Origin: Actinomycetota bacterium
Lineage (GTDB): Bacteria; Actinomycetota; Acidimicrobiia; Acidimicrobiales; Ilumatobacteraceae
Direction: 5' to 3'
DNA length: 64,000 nucleotides
Assembly: GCA_016871355.1 (NCBI GenBank)
Contig: VFZC01000005.1
Span: 41,272 to 105,271 of the forward strand
The position numbers were made by a program, and so were the translations under genes. This document shows positions 24,341-31,501 of the stretch, one piece after another. Within the stretch, counting starts at the first letter, position 1, and every line of letters begins with the position of its first letter. A model generated the notes under the pieces. That model was not told where the DNA came from. It searched no databases and worked only from the letters and a program-made list of their open reading frames with translations.

Positions 24341-25303
24341 TCACGAGGCGATGGCCGAGCGAATCTCTTCGACGATGCGCCGCTCGACCATGTCGGCGGC
24401 CACCTTGATGCCGTTGACCATGGCCCGCGCCGACGACGATCCGTGCGAGATGATGCACACCCCGTCGACCCCGAGCAGGATCGCCCCGCCGGTGGTGTCG
24501 GGATCGACCGACTCGTAGAGGGGCAGCAAGGCCGGCAACAACACGTCGGCATGCTCTTTGTATTCGGGCCTCGACCCGAAGGCTGCGATGAGCGCCTTCA
24601 CCAAGGTCCTCATGCCACCTTCGAGCGTCTTCAAGACCACGTTGCCCGTGAAACCATCGGTCACCACCACGTCGACGTCGTCGGTCATGACGTCGCGACC
24701 TTCGACGTTGCCGATGAAGTTGATTCCGGAGGCCACGCTCAACAGTTCGTACGTCTCCTTGCGGAGCGTGTCGCCCTTGCCCGGCTCTTCGCCGATCGAC
24801 AACAGGCCCACGCGCGGTGACGCCACGTCGAAACGGTGACGCGAATAGATCGAACCCATCTGCGCGAACTGAACCAACCAATCGGCCTGCACTTCGGCGT
24901 TGGCGCCGGCATCGAGAAGAACCGTGGGCGAACCACCCGGAACCGGAATGGGAGTGGCGATGGCCGGACGATTCACACCTTTGATGCGACCCATACGCAA
25001 CAGCGCTGACGCCATGGTCGCTCCGGTGTTGCCGGCCGAGATCATGGCCGAGGCCTGGCCGTCGCGGACCGCTTCGGCGGCCCGCACGAGAGTGGAGTCC
25101 TTCTTGGTGCGTACCGATTTGCCCGGGTCGTCGTCCATCGCGATCACTTCGGACGCTTCGATCAGCGGCAGACCACCGGTGTCGAGCGACGGCGGACCGA
25201 CGAGCACGATCGGGAAGCCCAAACGAGCGGCTTCGTGGGCTCCGGCGAGAATCTCACTCGGGGTACGGTCACCCCCCATGGCATCAACCGCAATGGGCAG
25301 CAC
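24341..25303 (-). CDS. plsX: Phosphate acyltransferase PlsX
   Basis: A 320-residue PlsX that makes acyl-phosphate from acyl-ACP for phospholipid synthesis. It has LPIAVDAMGGDRTPSEIL, SAGNTGATMASALL, LLSIGEEPGKG and GFTGNVVLKTLEG. Start GTG 25303, shortly after the rpmF stop. The rpmF-plsX-acpP linkage is widespread in bacteria. Confidence 0.97.
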   Translation of the reverse strand: MLPIAVDAMGGDRTPSEILAGAHEAARLGFPIVLVGPPSLDTGGLPLIEASEVIAMDDDPGKSVRTKKDSTLVRAAEAVRDGQASAMISAGNTGATMASALLRMGRIKGVNRPAIATPIPVPGGSPTVLLDAGANAEVQADWLVQFAQMGSIYSRHRFDVASPRVGLLSIGEEPGKGDTLRKETYELLSVASGINFIGNVEGRDVMTDDVDVVVTDGFTGNVVLKTLEGGMRTLVKALIAAFGSRPEYKEHADVLLPALLPLYESVDPDTTGGAILLGVDGVCIISHGSSSARAMVNGIKVAADMVERRIVEEIRSAIAS

Positions 25304-25324
25304 GGCGACTCGCGAGTCGAACGA

Positions 25325-25501
25325 TCAGACTTCGATGGCGACGCGGTTCTTGTACCAACCGCACGCACCACAGACCGTGTGAGGAAGCTTGGCGGCTCCG
25401 CAACGCGGGCACAGGCTGCGCGAGGGCGATCCGAGCTTCCAGGCGCCAGCGCGGTGGCTCCGGGTCTTCGACTTCGACTTCTTTTTCTTGGGAACGGCCA
25501 C
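25325..25501 (-). CDS. rpmF: 50S ribosomal protein L32
   Basis: A 58-residue L32 of the zinc-binding (C+) kind: CPRC at 31-34 and CGAC at 44-47. N-terminal VAVPKKKKSKSKTRSHRA is the family start, so GTG 25501 is used; GAGGAG lies just before it. Follows the DUF177 gene. Confidence 0.97.
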   Translation of the reverse strand: MAVPKKKKSKSKTRSHRAGAWKLGSPSRSLCPRCGAAKLPHTVCGACGWYKNRVAIEV

Positions 25502-25589
25502 GGCTATCTCCTCAGGACGGCTTGGAGAGGATAGCGGTGACTCGGCCGAAGTCCCCCTGGCCCGCACCGGGTCGGGAGAACCGGCCTGG

Positions 25590-26102
25590 TCACTCGGGTA
25601 GTTGTTCGCGCAAGGCGTCGAGGGCCGACCAACGGGGGTCACGGGCCTCGGTGGAACACGAGCACGCCGTGACGTTGCGATCGACGCCGCACACCGGACA
25701 CAGACCCCGACACTCGGCCGAGCACAAAGGGGCGTCGGGAAGTTCGAGGAGCACCGCCTCGCGCACGAGCGGCCTCAAGTCGATCTGATCGTTCTCGATC
25801 GGGAACGCGTCGGGGTCGGTGACGGTCTCTTGGTACAGCTCGCGCACTGGCGTGTCAATCTGCCCCGTGACCGGCGCCAGACACCGACGGCACTCACCGT
25901 GGAAACGAGCCGAGATCGCACCTTCGATGACGATGCCGGTCGACAGGCTCGAGCACACGAGGTCGACGTCGACCGTCGACGCGGGCACCAGACGTTCGTC
26001 GTGCAGTTCGACCACCTCGGGTTCGACCTCGCAGGCGACGTCTTTCAACGAGCCGGGGCGTCGAAGCAGTTCGAGCGCGTTGACGACGAGCGGGTTCTTC
26101 AC
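25590..26102 (-). CDS. DUF177/YceD family protein (23S rRNA accumulation)
   Basis: A 170-residue protein with the YceD signature: FHGECRRCLAPVTGQIDTPVREL in pieces, DQIDLRPLVREAVLLELPDAPLC, and C-terminal cysteine pairs CRGLCPVCG and CSC. The family is needed for normal 23S rRNA levels and is nearly always upstream of rpmF. Start GTG 26102. Confidence 0.92.
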   Translation of the reverse strand: MKNPLVVNALELLRRPGSLKDVACEVEPEVVELHDERLVPASTVDVDLVCSSLSTGIVIEGAISARFHGECRRCLAPVTGQIDTPVRELYQETVTDPDAFPIENDQIDLRPLVREAVLLELPDAPLCSAECRGLCPVCGVDRNVTACSCSTEARDPRWSALDALREQLPE

Positions 26103-26111
26103 CGGTGGTGG

Positions 26112-26744
26112 TCAGCGATTGCGGGTGGAGTCCTGATCGAAGAACCCGTTGGAAGGATCGGGATCGCGCTGGGCGACCTGACCGCTGTCGTCCGAGTACA
26201 TCTCGGGGAGGTTCTCTTCACTGGCTCGCTCGGCACCGATGGCCAGACGTCGGCGGCCGGTGTCGACCGTACGGGCCAACTTGTCGAGGAGGATTTCGAA
26301 ACTGGCGAGACGGCGATCGAGGAAATCTTCCATCTCGTTCTTGCGCCGGCTGGCGTCGTCCTCGGCGGCTTCGATGATCTGACGGGCCCGCTGCTCGGCC
26401 GCGCGCACCACTTCGGCCCGTTGAACGAAGCGCTCGGCCTGCACCTTGGCGGCTTCGACGATCTCGTCGGCCTCGCGGCGCATACGCGCGTAGAACTCGT
26501 CACGCTCCTTCATCATCCAGCGCGCCTGACGCAGTTCGTCGGGCAGACGATCGAGCGCACCCTCGAGAATGTCGATGATCTCGTCGCGGTCGATACGCGG
26601 CGTGGAAGACAACGGCATGTTGGGTGCGGTCGCGATGATGTCGATGGCGCGGCGCAGGAGAACGCCCGAGTCGCCGAGTTGGTCGTCGGCGACGCGGTCG
26701 TACGAGCCGGTGTCGTCGTCGAAATCGTCGAAATCGGTGTTCAT
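26112..26744 (-). CDS. DivIVA-like coiled-coil protein, SepIVA-like by synteny
   Basis: A 210-residue protein with an acidic N-terminus (MNTDFDDFDDD) and a long coiled coil (DEIIDILEGALDRLPDELRQARWMMKERDEFYARMRREADEIVEAAK in pieces). In mycobacteria the gene between DUF177 and upstream genes in this block is SepIVA, a DivIVA-like septation factor. The match rests on gene order and coiled-coil character. ATG 26744 has CGGAGG 9 nt upstream. Likely a cytoplasmic cell-division scaffold. Confidence 0.75.
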   Translation of the reverse strand: MNTDFDDFDDDTGSYDRVADDQLGDSGVLLRRAIDIIATAPNMPLSSTPRIDRDEIIDILEGALDRLPDELRQARWMMKERDEFYARMRREADEIVEAAKVQAERFVQRAEVVRAAEQRARQIIEAAEDDASRRKNEMEDFLDRRLASFEILLDKLARTVDTGRRRLAIGAERASEENLPEMYSDDSGQVAQRDPDPSNGFFDQDSTRNR

Positions 26745-26763
26745 GGCGTTGGCCTCCGTCCGG

Positions 26764-27258
26764 TCAGGACCGGCCCCCAAAGATACTCGCGATCGTCCGT
26801 GCCACCGGGGCAGGCACCAGATGCCCGACATTGCCTCCGTGCTGGGCGATTTCACGGATGAAGCGACTGCTGATGAACACGAGATCGGGGCGGGCCGGGA
26901 GGAACACCGTTCGAACACCCGACACCGAGTGATTGGTGTGGGCCATCTGCTGCTCGACTTCGAAATCACCCGCCGTACGCAAACCCTTGACGATGAAATC
27001 AGCGCCCACCGCGCGCGCGGCGTCGACGGCGAGGCCGGGGTGGGCTTCCACTCGAACCGTCGGAAGGTGCGCGACCGACTCACGAATGAGAGCGACCCGC
27101 GTATCGAGGTCGATCACTCCACTCGGTTTGCCCGGGTTGTGCATCGCGGCCACGATCACGTTGCCGAACAACTCGACCGACTGCTCGACCACGTCGAGGT
27201 GGCCGAGATGGAACGGGTCGAAACTCCCCGGATACAGAGCGGTGAGCGAGGTGGCCAT
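26764..27258 (-). CDS. coaD: Phosphopantetheine adenylyltransferase
   Basis: A 164-residue nucleotidyltransferase making dephospho-CoA. YPGSFDPFHLGHLDVV has the T/HxGH motif (usually FDPVTNGH), plus KGLRTAGDFEVEQQMAHTN and ISSRFIREIAQHGG. ATG 27258. Downstream of rsmD, the common coaD neighbour. Confidence 0.97.
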   Translation of the reverse strand: MATSLTALYPGSFDPFHLGHLDVVEQSVELFGNVIVAAMHNPGKPSGVIDLDTRVALIRESVAHLPTVRVEAHPGLAVDAARAVGADFIVKGLRTAGDFEVEQQMAHTNHSVSGVRTVFLPARPDLVFISSRFIREIAQHGGNVGHLVPAPVARTIASIFGGRS

Positions 27259-27269
27259 GTGGCCTCAAC

Positions 27270-27325
27270 GGTACCGGTTCAGGGGTACCGGTTCAGAGGT
27301 ACCAGTTCAGAGGTACCGGTTCAGG
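27270..27325. repeat. Four 14-bp tandem repeats between rsmD and coaD
   Basis: Units GGTACCGGTTCAGR at 27270-27283, 27284-27297, 27298-27311 (one change, CAG for CGG) and 27312-27325. The first bases of the rsmD stop codon (TGA on the minus strand, 27321-27323) lie in the fourth copy, and every copy carries the same TGA. The array fills the spacer upstream of coaD. Confidence 0.88.
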
Positions 27326-27860
27326 CTGGGCGGTTGGGACGGAGAAAGGTGACCCAGGCCCGGCCGTACCGCTTGGCGCGGATGGTCTCCCAGCCGTCAC
27401 GCTCATTCATCTCGCGATCGCTCTCCACGACCACCACGGCGTCGTCGACCACCACCGGCTCGATCGTGGTGAAGAAGCGATCCCAGTCGGCGAACCCGTA
27501 GGGCGGGTCGGCGAGCAGCAGATCGATGTTGCGTTGCGCGACCATCGACGTGAAGGCATCCCCCGCCACGACCCGCGTGCGGTCCGAGAGCCCCAACTTC
27601 GTCACGTTGGTTCGGACGGCGTCGAGGGCTCGTTTGTCGCGCTCGACGAACGTGCAGTGGCGGGCACCCCGCGACAACGCCTCGATACCGAGCGCTCCGC
27701 TGCCCGCATACACGTCGAGCACCGTCGCATCATCGAGGGCGCCCAGACTGTCGAGAGCGTTGAACATGGCCTCGCGAGCCCGGTCGGTGGTGGGTCGGGT
27801 GGCGTCACCCTCGGGGGCCACGATGGCCCGACCGCGCAACGATCCGGCCACGACGCGCAT
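27321..27860 (-). CDS. rsmD: 16S rRNA (guanine-966-N2)-methyltransferase RsmD
   Basis: A 179-residue methyltransferase with MRVVAGSLRGR, RPTTDRAREAMFNAL, VLDVYAGSGALGIEALSRG (SAM site) and LLLADPPYGF (catalytic DPPY). ATG 27860 is the family start and lies 7 nt after TAGAGT, so the in-frame GTG or ATG codons farther upstream are rejected. Confidence 0.96.
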   Translation of the reverse strand: MRVVAGSLRGRAIVAPEGDATRPTTDRAREAMFNALDSLGALDDATVLDVYAGSGALGIEALSRGARHCTFVERDKRALDAVRTNVTKLGLSDRTRVVAGDAFTSMVAQRNIDLLLADPPYGFADWDRFFTTIEPVVVDDAVVVVESDREMNERDGWETIRAKRYGRAWVTFLRPNRPA

Positions 27861-27867
27861 GGACGAC

Positions 27868-27873
27868 ACTCTA
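27868..27873 (-). promoter_or_regulatory. -10 element, leaderless promoter of rsmD
   Basis: TAGAGT on the minus strand, 7 nt before ATG 27860. Confidence 0.5.
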
Positions 27874-27880
27874 CGGAGGG

Positions 27881-27886
27881 CAGACT
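27881..27886 (+). promoter_or_regulatory. Candidate -10 element of the small zinc-ribbon gene
   Basis: CAGACT, 6 nt before GTG 27893, divergent from the rsmD promoter 7 bp away. Confidence 0.4.
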
Positions 27887-27892
27887 TTGAGC

Positions 27893-28081
27893 GTGCCGCG
27901 TTCACCCGAGACGGAAATCGTGTGCGTCGATTGCGGCGGACGGTGTTTCCTCATCACCTACGCGCGCGAGGACGGCACCTGGCTGCCGGGCGACATCGTC
28001 GCCTATCGATGCCAGGACTGTCTCGACCGCTGGGATCTCGTCCTGCCGGACGACTGGGACGCCACGGACGACGAATCGTGA
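27893..28081 (+). CDS. Small zinc-ribbon protein of unknown function
   Basis: A 62-residue acidic protein with two CxxC knuckles, CVDCGGRC near residue 11 and YRCQDCLDRW near residue 40, the pattern of a zinc ribbon. It has no catalytic domain. GTG 27893 is preferred over TTG 27887 because of the CAGACT hexamer spacing. The last codons and TGA stop are the first unit of a 17-bp tandem array. Unknown function. Confidence 0.6.
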   Translation: MPRSPETEIVCVDCGGRCFLITYAREDGTWLPGDIVAYRCQDCLDRWDLVLPDDWDATDDES

Positions 28082-28149
28082 TGGACGATGAATCGTGACG
28101 GACGACGAATCGCGACGGACGATGAATCGTGACGGGCGACGAATCGTGA
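28065..28149. repeat. Five 17-bp tandem repeats
   Basis: Units CGGACGAYGAATCGTGA at 28065-28081, 28082-28098, 28099-28115, 28116-28132 and 28133-28149, with one or two changes each. The first unit is the 3' end of the zinc-ribbon gene, including its TGA. The later units run into the 5' end of the large membrane-protein gene. There are no spacers, so it is not a CRISPR array. Confidence 0.9.
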
Positions 28150-31100
28150 CGGCTTCTCGCCGGGGCTGGCGACCACGACACGACCTCTCGCGGGTGGTGT
28201 TCGCACTCTTCGTCTCGGTGTTCTTGTTGCGCACACTCGGCCCGGTCTGGCGCTCGGGTCTGCGTCCCGAGTTCCCCGATTCGTATTCGTTCCTCGACCA
28301 CGCGCAGATCGGTCCATGGTGGCCGTCGTTCTGGTTCGGTGAACGACCGGTCGGTCTTCCTCTGCTCGCGTGGATCCTCGGACGAAACACCGGTGCGATC
28401 GTTCTCGTCCAGACGACGGCGTACGCCTCGGCCATCGCCGTTCTCGGGGCGACGATCCTGCGCATCGTCGCCAACCGGGTCATCGCCTGGATCGCGGTGG
28501 TGGCGATCGCTCTCGTGGCCGTTCAACCGCGCTTCGCCACGTGGTCACTCGAAGTTCTCAGCGAGTCGCTCGGACTCACGTTGTCGCTGTTCGCGTTGGC
28601 CGCCTGGCTCGCGTACGCCAACGCACTCAGCAAACGTCGACTCGTCCTCGCGTTGGTCGCGACCACGGCGTGGTTACTGGTGCGCGATGCCCACGCGGTG
28701 ACCGTCGGCGTCATTGCCGTCGCCACCCTGGTCGCCAGCCGATACACGAGCGACGACGCGCGACGTCGGCTCCTGCGAGTCGGTGCGGCGGTACTCGCGC
28801 TCGGCGTCGTGTACGTGGCGGTGGCCCAGAACGTGAGCGAACGCAACCGTTATCCGCTCGTCAACAACGTCGGACTCCGCGTGCTCCCCGACGACGACCT
28901 GACCGCCGACTGGGTCGGCCGGGGAATGCCCCTCAGCGACGCGTTGCGCGAACGCACCGGATCCGATTCGTGGTCGGACGGTGAGGCCTTTCTGAGCGAC
29001 CCACGTCTGGACCAGTTCCGCAACTGGGTCGATGGCGAGGGGCAGCGCGATCAGGTGATGTCGCTCGTGCTCGATGCGCCGCACTGGTTCGGCGAATTCC
29101 GCCGTGATCTCCCCGGACTGCTCACCTATCGATTCGACGACTACGACCGCTACGACGTCGGCGATCGACTTCCCGACGGCTCGTCGTGGTTCGACGTTCC
29201 GCGCACCAACACGTCGCTCGCACTCTGGCTCGCTGTCGGCGCTCTCGCTTCGATCGCCGTGGCCCGAAAGCGGCGAGCCCTCGGTGTGGTCCTCGGGGTC
29301 GCGCTCGTCACCACGGTGGTCGAGGCCTACACGTCGTACGTCCTCGACGCCGTCGAGGTCCAACGACACATGGTGGGAGTTCTCCTACGAATCGGTGTGA
29401 TCGTCGTGATCGCGGTCGCTCTCGCGTTCGGTGATGCGCTGGCGAGAACCTCATCGCGAACATCGCGACCGGAATCACACGAACTCCCACCCATCGAACG
29501 TTCGAAGGCGGCGTTCGTCGGGGTCGGCGCCACGCTCGTGTTCATGGCCTGGACCGCCATCGAGTTGCGCTCGCAGGACTACGACCCGCAATTCGCGCGT
29601 ACCGTCGTCGAGCGGGCGGCCCGATTCGGTGGGTCGTACTACGAGAACGGAATCCACAACAAGGGTCCGTTCGAAATGGTCGTCTACGACGCCGCGCGGT
29701 CGATCACGTCGTTCGACTCGTACTGGTTCGCCATCTCGGCCTTCGTGATCGTCGCGGCTCTGCTCGTGGCCGTCGCCAGCGCCACCGTCACTCGTTCGTT
29801 CGGCTCGGCACGAACCGTCGCCGTCGGTGCGGGTGTCGTCGCCTTCGTGCACCTCACCTTTTCATCGAGCGACTACGCAGGCGTTCTGTACAGCCGCAAC
29901 ATCACCACCGCACTCTTCGCCGCCACGGTGATCATCGTCCTCACCGACTTCTTCTGGACGTCACCGAAGCGATCGCGTTGGTCGTGGGTCGCGTTGGCCG
30001 TGCTCACGGGCCTGGCGGTGCAGACGCTTCTCACGAGCGTGTTCGCCGCGGTGGCGGTCGTTTCGCTCGCCGCGGTGGTTCGTCGACGCGAATCGTCGTT
30101 CGCTCGTCCGCTCGTCGTGTTCGCGACGGCGTCGTTGGCCACGGTCGCCAGCGCACCCGTCTGGTACGCCGTGCGCGGTTCGTTCGACGAGTTCTGGTCG
30201 GGCTGGTGGACCTACGCGAGCTACATGAACTCGGGTCTCGGTCGCGGACTTCGCGATCAGTTCGGTCTGGGCTGGCAAACATTCGTGGGCTACCACCAGG
30301 ACCGCCCGATGCTGCTCGTTCTCTACGCGGCTTTCGCGGTGATCGTTCGGCAGCGCTGGCAATCGTTCACGACGACGCAGCGCACACTGGGCGTGACGCT
30401 CGGAGTCTGGTGGCTCGGTGCCTGGATCGAACTCGTCTTGAGTCAGCGTTACTCGAGCCACTACTTCTCGGTGCTGGCGATGCCGACGCTGCTCACGATC
30501 GCCTTCGTGATCGGTGCACTCGCCCCCCTTCTCCCGATGCGACGGGCCTGGCCGGCCCTTCTGCTCGTGGGATCACTGGTCACTCAGGGCACCGACTCGT
30601 TCTGGGCCGGTGCCGAATCGGCCGGACGATTCACCGGATTCGCCGACCACGCGGCCGAGCGTGATCGGAATCGCAGTGGTGAATCACGAACCGTTCACGC
30701 CGTACTCGACCTGGTGTCGAACGACGGCGACCCCGTGCTGTCGTGGACGATGTATCCGTGGACCTATCTCGAGACTCGCCGGGTGCCGGCCACGCGCTTC
30801 GCCTGGAAGTCGTTCCTCATCGGCGAGATCTACCTCGGCCGAACGTCCCCCGACTTCGTGTTGCCCGACACCGATGCGTGGTTCGCCGACGACCTCGCCG
30901 AATCGCAACCGCGCGCCTACGTGCACCCGATCAGCGTGTCGCTTAGGGACGGCGACCAGTTCCAGCGCATCGTCGATCGCGATTTCCAACCGGTGCTGAC
31001 CACCGAGCAGAGCGAGTTGAGCATCGAGCGGCGCACCTGGTCGGAATTGACCATGAGCCTCACCGGGGTCGCCCGCGACGTCGTGGTGTCGTCGTCCCCG

Positions 31101-31472
31101 ACGACCGTCGCCGACGACGATTGTCGAGCATTGAGCGCAGACATCGGACCGCTGGCCGCTGGCACTCACGTGACGTTCTGGTTCCGCGACGCCGACGGAT
31201 CCACCGAACCGGTTGCGCTGTCGCTCTCATCCGACCGCGCCTGGTCGAGTAGTGAGGCCGTCGAGTTCTCGTCGCTGTCGGTCGATCTCGACGGTTCGAC
31301 TTCGTTGCGTCTCCTGATCGGTTCACGAGCGGCCGCGCTCGCGATCGGTGACCGAATCGTCGCGGCGGTCGAGATCGATGGCGACACGACCGTCACTGCC
31401 GTCGCCAGCGGCGGCGAGATCAGGTTGAACAACATTCGCACTGGATCGATGCCGTCATTCGCCGGTTGCTGA
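28122..31472 (+). CDS. Large membrane protein with two GT-C glycosyltransferase-like modules
   Basis: About 1116 residues and roughly 20 hydrophobic segments. Two halves each look like a GT-C glycosyltransferase start. In the first, an extracytoplasmic loop after helix 1 reads FPDSYSFLDHA then WFGERPVGLPLLAW. In the second, after FVGVGATLVFMAWT, it reads YYENGIHNKGPFEMVVYDAA. Acidic residues in such first loops are catalytic in GT-C enzymes using lipid-linked sugars. A soluble region of about 230 residues with beta-rich character ends the protein. Start is uncertain: ATG 28122, GTG 28095 or GTG 28146, all inside a tandem repeat. No known enzyme is matched closely. Confidence 0.6.
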   Translation: MNRDGRRIVTASRRGWRPRHDLSRVVFALFVSVFLLRTLGPVWRSGLRPEFPDSYSFLDHAQIGPWWPSFWFGERPVGLPLLAWILGRNTGAIVLVQTTAYASAIAVLGATILRIVANRVIAWIAVVAIALVAVQPRFATWSLEVLSESLGLTLSLFALAAWLAYANALSKRRLVLALVATTAWLLVRDAHAVTVGVIAVATLVASRYTSDDARRRLLRVGAAVLALGVVYVAVAQNVSERNRYPLVNNVGLRVLPDDDLTADWVGRGMPLSDALRERTGSDSWSDGEAFLSDPRLDQFRNWVDGEGQRDQVMSLVLDAPHWFGEFRRDLPGLLTYRFDDYDRYDVGDRLPDGSSWFDVPRTNTSLALWLAVGALASIAVARKRRALGVVLGVALVTTVVEAYTSYVLDAVEVQRHMVGVLLRIGVIVVIAVALAFGDALARTSSRTSRPESHELPPIERSKAAFVGVGATLVFMAWTAIELRSQDYDPQFARTVVERAARFGGSYYENGIHNKGPFEMVVYDAARSITSFDSYWFAISAFVIVAALLVAVASATVTRSFGSARTVAVGAGVVAFVHLTFSSSDYAGVLYSRNITTALFAATVIIVLTDFFWTSPKRSRWSWVALAVLTGLAVQTLLTSVFAAVAVVSLAAVVRRRESSFARPLVVFATASLATVASAPVWYAVRGSFDEFWSGWWTYASYMNSGLGRGLRDQFGLGWQTFVGYHQDRPMLLVLYAAFAVIVRQRWQSFTTTQRTLGVTLGVWWLGAWIELVLSQRYSSHYFSVLAMPTLLTIAFVIGALAPLLPMRRAWPALLLVGSLVTQGTDSFWAGAESAGRFTGFADHAAERDRNRSGESRTVHAVLDLVSNDGDPVLSWTMYPWTYLETRRVPATRFAWKSFLIGEIYLGRTSPDFVLPDTDAWFADDLAESQPRAYVHPISVSLRDGDQFQRIVDRDFQPVLTTEQSELSIERRTWSELTMSLTGVARDVVVSSSPTTVADDDCRALSADIGPLAAGTHVTFWFRDADGSTEPVALSLSSDRAWSSSEAVEFSSLSVDLDGSTSLRLLIGSRAAALAIGDRIVAAVEIDGDTTVTAVASGGEIRLNNIRTGSMPSFAGC

Positions 31473-31501
31473 TCCTCGCGCGCCATGGCGCCAGCACACC
31501 G

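Noticed and set aside
28065..28149. Possible CRISPR array
   Set aside because: The 17-bp units are contiguous with no spacers and no cas genes are in the window.
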